Assembly: GCA_021636625.1 (NCBI GenBank)
Contig: JAJWLX010000003.1
Location: 1 to 64,000, forward strand
Direction: 5' to 3'
Origin: Prevotella sp.
Lineage (GTDB): Bacteria; Bacteroidota; Bacteroidia; Bacteroidales; Bacteroidaceae
Length of the DNA: 64,000 bases
Every line of letters begins with the position of its first letter. The stretch's first letter is position 1. The translations under genes were made by a program, and so were the position numbers. The notes under the pieces are model-generated. The model ran no database searches. It was not told the origin of the DNA and saw nothing but the letters and a program-made list of their open reading frames with translations. Below are positions 19,367 to 28,688 of this stretch, one piece after another.

Positions 19367-19720
19367 ATTTAAATTTTAATTGTTTATACCTTATTATATA
19401 TATACCTATTTACCGTCTATTATCAGGCGTTGACAGGTATTTGCCACCATCCAAGGGAGAAGCATCAGCTACAGCTTCCACCCAACCTTGCAAAAATGGC
19501 TCGAAATTGCGTTTAAGGGCATTTTTTTGCGTTTTAAGCCGTTTTAGCCTCTGCAAAATCACGACAAAGGTACAAAAATAAAATGAAATAAAAGGCACAG
19601 AATCGAAAAAAAACGATAATTTAGCATTAATTGTGTTTTAAATAAGTAAAAAAGTTGCCTAAACTCTTGTTTGTTACCAAAATAATGTGTACTTTTGCAT
19701 TTGAATTTAATGAGTAAGAC
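19367..19720. promoter_or_regulatory. Divergent control region between gyrA and clpC
   Basis: No gene is seen in these 354 bases. For clpC, TTG (19667-19669) and TACTTTTG (19690-19697) have a 20 nt gap. For gyrA, a minus-strand -7 box TACCTTTG is at 19572-19565, which would give a leader near 190 nt. Confidence 0.65.
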
Positions 19721-22555
19721 ATGCAAAATCCATTTCAACATATCAACGACGTACTCAACTACAGTGGCAAAGAAGCCTACCGTATGTTGGGAAATCAGGT
19801 GAACACAGAGCACCTGATGTTGGGAATCCTGCATTGTAACAACAAGCAGGTGAACGATATTTTCGAGCATTTTGGCATCAACACCGACGTACTCCGCTCC
19901 ACGCTTTACGATTCGCAGGAACAGGCGATAGACAAAATCTCTGCTGAGGAAATTGCGGAAACAGAAGAAGGACGAGCCTTGAAGTACGACAAGGAGACCA
20001 GCGAAGTTATCAGCGAAGCCATTATCGAAGCTCGTCTCTGTGAGGGAAAGGCTGCTTTGGTACAACCGGAGCACCTGCTGCTCGCCATCCTGAAGAAGGA
20101 TGAGTGCGACCCTGCCAAACTGCTCATCACACAAGGTCTGACCTATAAGAAACTGTTCGACTATATCAATGGTATCAACCTGGACATTGACAACAAACTC
20201 AATAAGTTGAACCAAGAAGTAGAGAACTACAAGCGCAATCAGATTGACGGGGATTCAGAACAGGAAGCTGTAGATGAAAAACCGGAAACAGAGACTGCGC
20301 CAGAGCAGGAACAAGAATCTGCCGAAGGCGACATCAACATGATTGACCTGCGAGATAAGCAACAACTTCCAGAAAATCAGGAAGAAGCCGATACTTCTAC
20401 CCTTCCTGACGGTGCAGCTTCAGCCCAGGACAATCAGGGAGACCTGCTGGACCCAGAGGAGGAACCTCTTGACTTCAGTGAAAATCAAAATTCCAACAAC
20501 GGAAAGCAGGATGGTAACAACGGCAAGCGTACACGCAATGTAGTGGGCGCCAAGCCAACCAAGTCGAATACTCCATTTCTGGACAAATTCAGCTACGATC
20601 TGACCAAGGCTGCCAAGGACGGAAGCCTGGATCCTGTAGTAGGAAGAGACAAGGAAATTACCCGCCTGATGGAGATTCTGGGAAGAAGAAAGAAAAACAA
20701 CCCAGTATTAATAGGTGAACCTGGCGTGGGCAAAAGTGCCATCGTAGAAGGATTGGCACAGATGATTGCCAAGGGCGACCAGAGTTCCCTCTTCTTCAAC
20801 AAGCGAGTATTGAGTCTCGATATGACAGGCATTGTTGCCGGCACCAAGTTTAGAGGTCAGTTTGAGGAGCGCATCAAGGGCGTCATCAAGGAACTGGAAA
20901 GAAATCCGAACATCATCGTTTTCATCGATGAAATCCACACTCTGATTGGTGCGGGTGGTGCTGAAGGAAGCATGGATGCTGCTAACATTATGAAACCAGC
21001 TCTGGCACGTGGCTTCATTCAGTGCATCGGAGCCACCACCCTCAACGAATATCGCAAGAGTATTGAAAAGGATGGTGCTTTGGAACGTAGATTCCAGAAG
21101 ATCATCGTAGAACCTACTACGGCAGAAGAGACACTGGAGATTCTGCATAACATCAAGGAGAAATACGAAGAGCATCATAATGTGAGCTACACAGACGAAG
21201 CACTGAAAGCATGCGTAAAGCTTGCAGACAGATACATGCACGACCGTTCCTTCCCAGATAAGGCCATTGATGTGATGGACGAGGCTGGTGCTCACATTCA
21301 CATTAACAGTGCGACCATCCCTGACGAACTCATAGAGGCTGAAAAGAAACTCAATGCAACCATCGCCAAAAAACAGGCTGCCGTGGCAAGCCAGAATTTC
21401 GAGATGGCTGCAACATTGAGAGACTACCAGACAAAGCAGGAACACGACATTGAGATGATGCGCAAGCAATGGGAGCATGGCGATCCGAACCACCGTGTCA
21501 CCCTAGACGAAACGGAAATCGCCAAGGTAGTAAGCAACATGACAGGCATCCCTGTCCAGCAAATGGCAGAGAGCGAGAATATTCGGCTGAGAAATATGGG
21601 CAAGGTACTCAAGGAAAAAGTGATTGCCCAGGACGCTGCCATCGACAAGGTTGTGAAATCCATCCAGCGCAACCGCATGGGACTGAAAGACCCTAACCAC
21701 CCTATCGGTGTATTCATGTTCCTTGGTCCTACCGGTGTCGGAAAGACCTACCTCGCCAAGAAACTGGCAGAAGAAATGTTCGGTTCGGCAGATGCACTCT
21801 TCCGCATCGATATGAGTGAGTATGCTGAAGGATTCAACACTTCACGACTCATCGGTTCGCCTCCAGGATACGTTGGCTATGATGAAGGTGGACAGTTGAC
21901 AGAGAAGGTACGCCGCAAGCCTTACAGCATCGTTTTACTGGATGAGATAGAGAAGGCAAACAGCCAGGTGTTCAATCTCTTGCTGCAGGTAATGGATGAA
22001 GGAAGACTGACAGATGGAAATGGTCGCCTGATTGACTTCCGTAACACCATCATCATCATGACCTCCAACGCCGGTACCCGACAGCTCAAGGAATTCGGCA
22101 GAGGCGTAGGTTTCAATGCAGGCGGAATCGGCAGCAACGGAATGCCTATCGACGAAAAGGATAAGGAATATGCTCGTAGCGTCATTCAGAAGCATCTGTC
22201 CAAGCAGTTTGCTCCGGAATTCCTCAACCGTCTCGATGAGATTATCACCTTCGACCAGCTCGATTTGCCTGCTATCACCAGCATCGTAGATCTGGAGCTG
22301 AAATCTCTCGTAAAGCGAGTTGAAAATCTGGGCTACCATTTCCAGATGACCGACAAGGCAAAGGAATTTGTAGCCAGCAAGGGATATGATGTGCAGTTTG
22401 GTGCCCGCCCATTGAAGCGGGCTATTCAGAACTACGTGGAGGACGGACTCTGCGAGCTGCTGATGGAAGGTAACCTGAAGCCAGGAGCCACCATCAGCAT
22501 CGGAAAGAATCCGAAGAAAGACGAATTGACTTTCAAAAATATGATAAAAGATTAA
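19721..22555 (+). CDS. clpC: ClpC-type ATP-dependent Clp protease ATPase subunit
   Basis: A two-AAA+ unfoldase that feeds proteins to ClpP. The N-terminal Clp repeat domain covers residues 1-145. An acidic, low-complexity linker of about 85 residues (rich in E, Q and D, about 175-265) is inserted before the first ATPase, longer than usual. Walker A motifs are GEPGVGKS (near 333) and GPTGVGKT (near 670); Walker B is IVFIDEIHTL in the first. A UvrB/UvrC-like middle region (FEMAATLRDYQ) supports ClpC rather than ClpB. It is 944 residues long. Confidence 0.92.
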   Translation: MQNPFQHINDVLNYSGKEAYRMLGNQVNTEHLMLGILHCNNKQVNDIFEHFGINTDVLRSTLYDSQEQAIDKISAEEIAETEEGRALKYDKETSEVISEAIIEARLCEGKAALVQPEHLLLAILKKDECDPAKLLITQGLTYKKLFDYINGINLDIDNKLNKLNQEVENYKRNQIDGDSEQEAVDEKPETETAPEQEQESAEGDINMIDLRDKQQLPENQEEADTSTLPDGAASAQDNQGDLLDPEEEPLDFSENQNSNNGKQDGNNGKRTRNVVGAKPTKSNTPFLDKFSYDLTKAAKDGSLDPVVGRDKEITRLMEILGRRKKNNPVLIGEPGVGKSAIVEGLAQMIAKGDQSSLFFNKRVLSLDMTGIVAGTKFRGQFEERIKGVIKELERNPNIIVFIDEIHTLIGAGGAEGSMDAANIMKPALARGFIQCIGATTLNEYRKSIEKDGALERRFQKIIVEPTTAEETLEILHNIKEKYEEHHNVSYTDEALKACVKLADRYMHDRSFPDKAIDVMDEAGAHIHINSATIPDELIEAEKKLNATIAKKQAAVASQNFEMAATLRDYQTKQEHDIEMMRKQWEHGDPNHRVTLDETEIAKVVSNMTGIPVQQMAESENIRLRNMGKVLKEKVIAQDAAIDKVVKSIQRNRMGLKDPNHPIGVFMFLGPTGVGKTYLAKKLAEEMFGSADALFRIDMSEYAEGFNTSRLIGSPPGYVGYDEGGQLTEKVRRKPYSIVLLDEIEKANSQVFNLLLQVMDEGRLTDGNGRLIDFRNTIIIMTSNAGTRQLKEFGRGVGFNAGGIGSNGMPIDEKDKEYARSVIQKHLSKQFAPEFLNRLDEIITFDQLDLPAITSIVDLELKSLVKRVENLGYHFQMTDKAKEFVASKGYDVQFGARPLKRAIQNYVEDGLCELLMEGNLKPGATISIGKNPKKDELTFKNMIKD

Positions 22556-22680
22556 TTTGGTATATAAAATCTTACATCGGGGAGTTTGCCTGTGAAGGTA
22601 GGCTCCCTCCCATTTTGTTAATGATGGTTAACGCAAAGAAAACTCTTCACAAATTATTTTCTCAATTAGAAAATTTTAGT

Positions 22681-22688
22681 TACCTTTG
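22681..22688 (+). promoter_or_regulatory. -7 box upstream of the tRNA pair
   Basis: TACCTTTG lies 19 nt before the first tRNA. No clear -33 TTG is seen. Confidence 0.5.
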
Positions 22689-22707
22689 CATTCACGTAAA
22701 GAGAAAA

Positions 22708-22780
<73 letters not shown>

Positions 22781-22812
22781 CTTTCTTGTGAAAGGAGTTA
22801 GTATTTTCCTTC

Positions 22813-22883
22813 GCGAGATTAGCACATCGGTAGTGCACGGGCTTCCCAAGCCTGTGAGGCGGGTTCGACTCCCGTATCTCGCT
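22813..22883 (+). tRNA. tRNA-Gly (anticodon CCC)
   Basis: Acceptor GCGAGAT / ATCTCGC, D arm GCACATCGGTAGTGC, anticodon arm CGGGCTTCCCAAGCCTG with CCC, and T arm GCGGGTTCGACTCCCGT. It lies 32 nt after tRNA-Thr and is probably co-transcribed. Confidence 0.93.
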
Positions 22884-23027
22884 CCATCCCTCGTAAAGGC
22901 TCTTTCCTTATTTAGTCGCTCCCTTATTTAGTTCATCCCTGCCATTGTCTGAAAATTCAGCACTAGAAGCGTAAACCTTTACGCACGATTTTTGGGGTTT
23001 TTCGATATAAGATACCGATATTTTTTA

Positions 23028-23035
23028 TACCTTTG
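23028..23035 (+). promoter_or_regulatory. -7 box upstream of tagaturonate reductase
   Basis: TACCTTTG gives a predicted start near 23042 and a leader of about 110 nt. The leader contains two copies of CAGAAAGATA(A/T)AG-like sequence (23046 and 23112) and no obvious hairpin. Confidence 0.5.
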
Positions 23036-23155
23036 CATCAGATTTCAGAAAGATAAGAATTTCTTTTCTAATAGGTACGGGTTCCTTTTTTATTAGGTTC
23101 AAATTCCTTTTCAGAAAGATATAGGTATCGAGAAAGAAATAGATGATATTCTATT

Positions 23156-24682
23156 ATGAAACTAACGAATAAAACAAATAACAAACAATATAAACAGATC
23201 ATGAAAGAGCTTAAAGCATTGAACAAGCGCACTGCTCCTAAGAGCGTAGCGCCAGAGAAAATCATTCAGTTTGGTGAAGGTAACTTCCTCCGTGCATTCG
23301 TAGATTGGATTGTATGGAATATGAATAAGAAAACCGACTTCAACGGTTCTGTCGTTGTCGTTCAGCCATTGGCTGGCGGTATGGTAGATTGGTTGAATGG
23401 TCAGGACTGCCTCTATCATGTTAACCTTCAGGGTAAGGAGAACGGACAGGCTATCAACACATTGGAGCGTATCGACGTAATCAGCCGTGCGTTGAACCCA
23501 TATTCTCAGAACCAGGCTTTCATGGCTTTGGCAGAGCAGCCAGAGATGCGTTTCATCATCTCTAACACAACAGAGGCTGGTATTGCTTTTGATGATTCTT
23601 GCAAGTTCACAGATGCTCCTGCAGCTTCTTACCCAGGTAAGTTGGTTCAGTTGCTGTTCCACCGTTACAAGTTCTTCGAGGGCGATCCTACCAAGGGTAT
23701 GATCCTGATGCCTTGTGAGTTGATCTTCTTGAACGGTCACCACTTGAAGGAATGCATCTACCAGTATATCGAGCTTTGGAAGGAAGACATGGGTGCTGAC
23801 TACGAGGGCTTCAAGGAGTGGTTTACCAACCACTGCTACGTTTGCGCAACACTCGTTGACCGTATCGTTCCTGGCTTCCCACGCGACACCATCAAGGAAA
23901 TCCAGCAGAAGGTTTGTTACAAGGACAACCTCGTAGTAAAGGCTGAGAGCTTCCACCTCTGGGTAATCGAGAAGGCAGAAAACATGACTGTAGAGCAGAT
24001 GCAGGAAGAGTTCCCTGCCCACAAGGCTGGTCTCCACGTTCTCATCACAGACAACGAGAAGCCATACCACGAGCGTAAGGTTACTTTGCTGAATGGCCCT
24101 CACACAGTATTGAGCCCTGTTACATACCTCAGCGGTGTGAACATCGTTCGTGATGCTTGCGAGCACCCAGTATTGGGCAAGTACATCCACAAGGTACAGT
24201 TCGAAGAGTTAATGCAGACATTGAACCTCCCTATGGACGAGCTTCAGAAGTTCGCTTCTGACGTATTGGAGCGTTTCGAGAACCCATTCGTTGACCACCA
24301 GGTAACCAGCATCATGCTGAATTCATTCCCTAAATTCGAGACTCGCGACCTCCCAGGCGTGAAGATCTACTTGGAGCGTAAGGGTGAGTTGCCACAGGGA
24401 TTGGTATTCGGTCTTGCTGCCATCATCACTTACTACAAGGGTGGAGTTCGTGAGGATGGTGCTCCTATCCAGCCAAACGACGACCAGAAGATCATGGACA
24501 AGCTGACAGAGCTTTGGGCTACTGGTGACACCCAGAAGGTAGCAGAGGGCGTACTCGGCTTCGACTACATCTGGCATGAGAACTTGAACGAGACTGTTCC
24601 TGGCTTGACAGAGTTGGTTAAGAAGGATCTCGACCTCATTCAGGAGAAGGGTATGTTGGAGGCTGTGAAGACTATCCTCTAA
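23156..24682 (+). CDS. uxaB: Tagaturonate reductase (altronate oxidoreductase)
   Basis: NADH-dependent reduction of D-tagaturonate to D-altronate in galacturonate breakdown (pectin use). The mannitol dehydrogenase-family N-terminal motif IQFGEGNFLRAFVDW follows about 24 residues in, with PLAGG and later KVTLLNGPHTVLSPV, a substrate-site signature. Length (508) fits. The start could instead be the ATG at 23201, which gives the usual MKELKALNKR N terminus; the first 15 residues from 23156 are Asn/Lys-rich and doubtful. No other hexuronate genes are nearby. Confidence 0.9.
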   Translation: MKLTNKTNNKQYKQIMKELKALNKRTAPKSVAPEKIIQFGEGNFLRAFVDWIVWNMNKKTDFNGSVVVVQPLAGGMVDWLNGQDCLYHVNLQGKENGQAINTLERIDVISRALNPYSQNQAFMALAEQPEMRFIISNTTEAGIAFDDSCKFTDAPAASYPGKLVQLLFHRYKFFEGDPTKGMILMPCELIFLNGHHLKECIYQYIELWKEDMGADYEGFKEWFTNHCYVCATLVDRIVPGFPRDTIKEIQQKVCYKDNLVVKAESFHLWVIEKAENMTVEQMQEEFPAHKAGLHVLITDNEKPYHERKVTLLNGPHTVLSPVTYLSGVNIVRDACEHPVLGKYIHKVQFEELMQTLNLPMDELQKFASDVLERFENPFVDHQVTSIMLNSFPKFETRDLPGVKIYLERKGELPQGLVFGLAAIITYYKGGVREDGAPIQPNDDQKIMDKLTELWATGDTQKVAEGVLGFDYIWHENLNETVPGLTELVKKDLDLIQEKGMLEAVKTIL

Positions 24683-24758
24683 TATTGGATAAAAAAGACA
24701 ATACCAATTGAAAAGACAATATAAATAGGTATTATTAGAAGGTAAAAAGATAACGTAA

Positions 24759-24798
24759 AGTCCGGTAAGGCAAGCGAAAGCTTGATTCTTACCGGACT
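24759..24798 (+). terminator. Rho-independent terminator
   Basis: AGTCCGGTAAG pairs perfectly with CTTACCGGACT, with an inner hairpin CAAGC-GAAA-GCTTG, then ATTTCTTT. Confidence 0.9.
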
Positions 24799-24847
24799 AT
24801 TTCTTTATGAAATGGACTGACACTTGAGAAAAATTAAAGCCAATAGC

Positions 24848-25003
24848 TTAAGATAAATAAAGCCAATAGATGGCTGCAAGAACAGCTACGAGAATAACTC
24901 CCACCACCATCTTGACCATACAGGTTGCAACCTTCTTCAGGATAAAGAGACCAACAACCAGCGCCACCAGGGCAAAAGCATAATAAAGGAAATCATTATC
25001 CAT
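24848..25003 (-). CDS. Tiny hydrophobic membrane protein (51 residues)
   Basis: Starts MDNDFLYYAFALVALVVG and is almost entirely two hydrophobic stretches separated by a Lys/Cys patch (KKVATCMVK). No family is recognised. Its start overlaps the end of the pseudouridine synthase gene by 8 nt, indicating translational coupling. A longer start at 25063 lies inside the upstream gene and is not favoured. Confidence 0.7.
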   Translation of the reverse strand: MDNDFLYYAFALVALVVGLFILKKVATCMVKMVVGVILVAVLAAIYWLYLS

Positions 25004-26018
25004 TCCGTCCCTCCTTTCTGAATGGCTTGCGGTTTGCCTCCTTAGGATTTCTGCCTCTTTCATCGAAAGGTCTGTTATCTTCCTTCATCGCTCTGACGAA
25101 TTCATTAGGAATCGGAGTCTCGAATTCCATTGGCTGATGGGTTACCGGATGATAGAAGCAGAGAACATAGGCGTGCAGGCAAAGGCGACCGCATGGATCA
25201 TCACCATTACCATACTTGATGTCTCCACATACAGGATGACCCATATCGGCTGTATGAACACGAATCTGGTTCTTGCGGCCTGTCTCCAACTTATACTCTA
25301 CCAGAGAATGCGCTGTGGTTCGTTGCAGGGTATGGAAATGGGTAACAGCATACTTGCCACCATTGTCAGTATCGCTGGCAAAGGTAATGTACGCCTTGTT
25401 GTCCTTCAACCAGTTGGCAACCGTACCTTCATCCTCCTCCATTTCTCCTGAAACCAGCGCCACGTATCGGCGGTCGTATACATTATGATGCCAGTCATCT
25501 TCCAGGGCAAGTTCAGTCTGCTTGTCCTTGGCGTAAATCATCAAGCCCGAAGTATCTCGGTCAAGGCGGTGCACCACGTGAGCCTGACAGTTCTGACGGG
25601 TCTTGTGGAAGTAATCATCCAATACGCTCTTTACATTCAGGGTAGAATGACCGGCAGCCATACTGAGAATGCCTACGTTCTTTTCAATGACGATGAGATA
25701 ACGATCCTCATAGACAATCTTAAGATAACGGCTCTTGAAGACATCCTGGTTCTTCTTGGTCTTGCTCACGCTTACCTTCATACCAGGTTTCAGGGCATAG
25801 TCAAATTGGGTGATGGTTTTTCCATCCACCTTGATTCCCCTACCCTGCAGAGTCTGCTTCACCTTGGTCTTGCTAGGACCTTTCACGTTTTCCATCAGCC
25901 ATTCCAACAACTGTGCTGGCTTTTCCACCTTGTAGTGGTCGTATTCATTGGGATTTCCGTAGCCATAGGCATTGTTGGTGTGCTTACTAAAATTTCCTTT
26001 TCTATTTTGTTGTCTCAT
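24996..26018 (-). CDS. RluA-family 23S rRNA pseudouridine synthase
   Basis: Isomerises uridine to pseudouridine in RNA. An S4-like RNA-binding region (about residues 40-95: KVKQTLQGRGIKVDGKTIT) precedes the catalytic domain. The active-site Asp is in HRLDRDTSGLMIYAK, and the C-terminal RKNQIRVHTADMGHPVCGD is diagnostic. The N-terminal and C-terminal tails are strongly basic and Asn/Arg-rich. Whether it matches RluC or RluD cannot be decided. Confidence 0.9.
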   Translation of the reverse strand: MRQQNRKGNFSKHTNNAYGYGNPNEYDHYKVEKPAQLLEWLMENVKGPSKTKVKQTLQGRGIKVDGKTITQFDYALKPGMKVSVSKTKKNQDVFKSRYLKIVYEDRYLIVIEKNVGILSMAAGHSTLNVKSVLDDYFHKTRQNCQAHVVHRLDRDTSGLMIYAKDKQTELALEDDWHHNVYDRRYVALVSGEMEEDEGTVANWLKDNKAYITFASDTDNGGKYAVTHFHTLQRTTAHSLVEYKLETGRKNQIRVHTADMGHPVCGDIKYGNGDDPCGRLCLHAYVLCFYHPVTHQPMEFETPIPNEFVRAMKEDNRPFDERGRNPKEANRKPFRKEGRNG

Positions 26019-26458
26019 GTTCTAAAACCAATTTCGTGTTTTGGATTCATCTTTTGTTCTTAACACTCAAACCGAAGAATCAGCCCCTATTGGCGCCAAT
26101 TCAGCCTACAAAAGTAAGACTTTTCTGCAAAATAACAAAGAGGAGACCAGTTTTTAACTAAAAATTAGTAACTTTTGCCAATAAAACATTGATATACAAA
26201 TAATTTTTCGTACCTTTGCACCCAAATAAAGATAAAATCAGATAAAAAGATATTTAGAAATAAGGAATGATTACAGTAACGAATTGGGCATCCTAACTAT
26301 GTAAGTCTCTGTATATCAGCAATAGTAGTAAAACAACAATCCATTTATTTTACATAAAAATACCACAAAAACAGTGTTTTAAGGTGTTTTGAGGGTACTT
26401 TTTGCAAGTGATATGCAAGTGCTACTTGCCTGTAAAGTGAAGGATTACAAAAGAAATC
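26019..26458. promoter_or_regulatory. Host-phage junction region with integrase promoter and operator-like repeats
   Basis: A minus-strand promoter for the pseudouridine synthase lies here (TACTTTTG at 26116-26109). A plus-strand promoter has TTG at 26189-26191 and TACCTTTG at 26211-26218, giving the integrase a leader near 230 nt. GCAAGT-GCT-ACTTGC (26415-26429) is a palindrome with an extra half copy GCAAGTG at 26404-26410, a candidate repressor or integrase arm site. The left attachment site should lie here, but the other copy is outside the window, so it cannot be placed. Confidence 0.55.
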
Positions 26459-27673
26459 ATGACTATGAAGGTATATGTAGAGTCAAAGACAAACAAGGTA
26501 TTTTTCTCGGTAACCCACATGACGAAGAGGTTCTATGTCTACACCGGGTTGCAGACAACTGAGAAGTTCAGCGGCATGATGTTTCCGAAGTCTGACAAGT
26601 CTGCAAAAGCGAAGACGAGAAGACTCGCAGAGCTTTATGCCAAGTGTGAGAGCTATATCCTCGACCATCATGACGAGTCACCGGATATGATGAAGGAGCA
26701 TCTGAAGGAGATATGCACGGGAGCCAAGAAGGAAGACAAGTCTCCGTTTCTCAGCTTCATGAAGGCATTCGCCGAAACGAGAGAGAAGCCGAATACCAGG
26801 AGGAGCTACGAGAGAACATACCGATGCGTAGAGGCATACGACGGTAAGTGCAGTTTCAACACCATAACCAAGGACTGGCTTGAAGGGTTCATCAGGCATG
26901 AGATGGATAAGGGAAGGAAGACCAACGGCATCTCGAATGACATCACCCACATCAAGGCTGTCTTCAAGAAGGCCATCGATGATGGCAAGACACAGAACTT
27001 TCCGTTCCACTATATCAGGCTCAAAAAGGAGGAAACAAGGAAGCGCTGTCTCTCACTGGAGCAGATGAGAGAACTTAGGGATGCCAAATTACACGGCAAG
27101 CAGGCTCTGTACCGCGATTTCTTCATGTTGGGGTTCTACCTCATAGGTATCAATGTTTCGGACCTCCTGACGCTAAAGAAGGAGGATTTCCGCAATGGTA
27201 GGATAAGCTACTACCGGAACAAGACAGGTAGATTGTACGACATCAAGGTGGAGCCAGAGGCTATGGAGATAATAAGCAGATACCGCAGCAGAAAGCCGCA
27301 GTACCTGCTCAGGTTCTTCGAAGATGCAGGAACTTTCGACGTGGACCACTTCACGAACAATATGAACCGTACGCTGAGAAGGATTGGCCCGAAGGATCCT
27401 AAGGATTTGAGAAAGGCATCACCTCGTCCAATCGACAGCCAGATGTCTTCGTACTACAACAGACATAGCTGGGCGACGTTTGCGTCAGAGATAGGTATTT
27501 CACTCGAAACAATCGGTCGAGCACTGGGTCACTCTGTATGGGACAATACTGTAACCGCAGTATATGTCAAGTACGACAAAAAGACCATAGACGAGGCAAA
27601 CAGAATGGTTATAGACTACGTTAACTCTGATAAGCCCAACGATAGCCGCGGTGAGTCTTCATCTGCCCTCTAA
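26459..27673 (+). CDS. int: Phage tyrosine integrase (Bacteroidota type)
   Basis: Site-specific recombinase, 404 residues, at the phage left end. An N-terminal arm-binding-like region and a SAM-like core-binding domain (about 95-190) precede the catalytic domain. Visible catalytic parts: beta-hairpin Lys in NKTGRLYDIKV, the Arg-II box YYNRHSWATFA (Tyr replaces the usual His of HxxR, common in Bacteroidota), GHSVWDN, and the nucleophile Tyr in VYVKY. The usual first Arg is absent: the site reads LIGINVSDLLTL, with Asn in place of Arg. Its 3' end overlaps the converging HNH gene by 53 nt. Confidence 0.9.
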   Translation: MTMKVYVESKTNKVFFSVTHMTKRFYVYTGLQTTEKFSGMMFPKSDKSAKAKTRRLAELYAKCESYILDHHDESPDMMKEHLKEICTGAKKEDKSPFLSFMKAFAETREKPNTRRSYERTYRCVEAYDGKCSFNTITKDWLEGFIRHEMDKGRKTNGISNDITHIKAVFKKAIDDGKTQNFPFHYIRLKKEETRKRCLSLEQMRELRDAKLHGKQALYRDFFMLGFYLIGINVSDLLTLKKEDFRNGRISYYRNKTGRLYDIKVEPEAMEIISRYRSRKPQYLLRFFEDAGTFDVDHFTNNMNRTLRRIGPKDPKDLRKASPRPIDSQMSSYYNRHSWATFASEIGISLETIGRALGHSVWDNTVTAVYVKYDKKTIDEANRMVIDYVNSDKPNDSRGESSSAL

Positions 27674-28133
27674 GGCATTTATAGATGCTGCCTGAGTAAT
27701 ATCCGTCCTTAACAGCGCTTTTTATGGACGGGTATTTCTTTACATATCCAGAGCTAGATATACGGCATATAGCTACCGTATATCTAGTCATGGTCTTTGC
27801 AGCAAGTTTCACATGCTTCTTGGTATTTCTGTTGTGAGCATTCTCGCATGCGGTCACCCATCTCAAATTGTCAATGCAATTATTTTTCGGATTGCAGTCC
27901 TTGTGATCAACGTACTCTTTATCCTTTGGCTTATGGATGAAAGCCATAGCAACAAGTCGATGTACAAAGAAGTTTTTCTGCTTTCCGTCGGCAAGGCGAA
28001 GCTTAACCTTATAGTATCCTCCTGCATCTGGAGTCTGCGCCAGGAAGAATCTTTTTCCATGTACGTACTTGAAGATTCTTCCCTTATTTGATACGTGGTA
28101 ACCGCAACCGATACTTTTAAATTCCTCTTTCAT
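27621..28133 (-). CDS. NUMOD4-HNH homing-type endonuclease
   Basis: A 170-residue DNA nuclease of the free-standing homing type. An N-terminal NUMOD4-like patch (YHVSNKGRIFKYV) precedes an HNH core with HRLVAMAFIHKP, VDHKDCNPKNNCIDNLRWVT and a following Asn-rich stretch. The C terminus (SIYKCLRGQMKTHRGYRWAY) resembles a NUMOD DNA-recognition tail. The AUG at 28133 is preferred because the extra 30 residues upstream would run into the neighbouring gene. The gene is AT-rich, as expected of a mobile endonuclease. Confidence 0.85.
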   Translation of the reverse strand: MKEEFKSIGCGYHVSNKGRIFKYVHGKRFFLAQTPDAGGYYKVKLRLADGKQKNFFVHRLVAMAFIHKPKDKEYVDHKDCNPKNNCIDNLRWVTACENAHNRNTKKHVKLAAKTMTRYTVAICRISSSGYVKKYPSIKSAVKDGYYSGSIYKCLRGQMKTHRGYRWAYQS

Positions 28134-28140
28134 AATAGCT

Positions 28141-28659
28141 CTATTTTTTAGCGTACAATTCGTCAAGTTCCTTGGTAAGCTCAGAGATTTTATCGGAAAT
28201 CTCAGATTCCTCCTTCTCTGCATGATTCATCGCGTCTACAAGCTGTCTCGATGTTATCTTGCGCTTGCAGTAATTGACCTTGGCGTGTTCGCAATCCCAT
28301 CTTTCCTTCCACAGATCTCTCAGTAATCTAAAGACGTCTGCGACCTTGCTCTTTTGGGATGCCTGTAGACACGCTGATTCCAGTTTCATCTCTGTATTCA
28401 TCAGCTTCCAGTTGACTTCAACTAATTTCTTCTCAGTCTCCTTAAGCTTTTCCTTTGTCTCTATAAGCTCTATCTTCAGTTTCTCGTTGCAGCGGGATGT
28501 GTAGCAGACTTCTGAAACGAGGAAAACCATGATGGCGCAATCAGCAACCACGTCCCAGTTTACAAGGGAGGCCTCCACAATACAGAGGCAGCTACCGAGA
28601 ATAATGCACACGACAAAGATGTCGATGCGGTCGAAAATCATTTTAAATATTTCTTTCAT
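28141..28659 (-). CDS. Membrane-anchored coiled-coil protein
   Basis: 172 residues. Two hydrophobic segments at about 12-32 and 37-55 are followed by a long coiled coil (about 60-105, with the repeat KLKETEKKLVEVNWKLMNTE) and a charged C terminus (AEKEESEISDKISELTKE). No family is recognised. The topology suggests an inner-membrane anchor with a helical rod; a spanin-like or exclusion role is possible but unsupported. Confidence 0.7.
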   Translation of the reverse strand: MKEIFKMIFDRIDIFVVCIILGSCLCIVEASLVNWDVVADCAIMVFLVSEVCYTSRCNEKLKIELIETKEKLKETEKKLVEVNWKLMNTEMKLESACLQASQKSKVADVFRLLRDLWKERWDCEHAKVNYCKRKITSRQLVDAMNHAEKEESEISDKISELTKELDELYAKK

Positions 28660-28688
28660 ATGCTTAACATTTTTGGTTTGACAACTTA

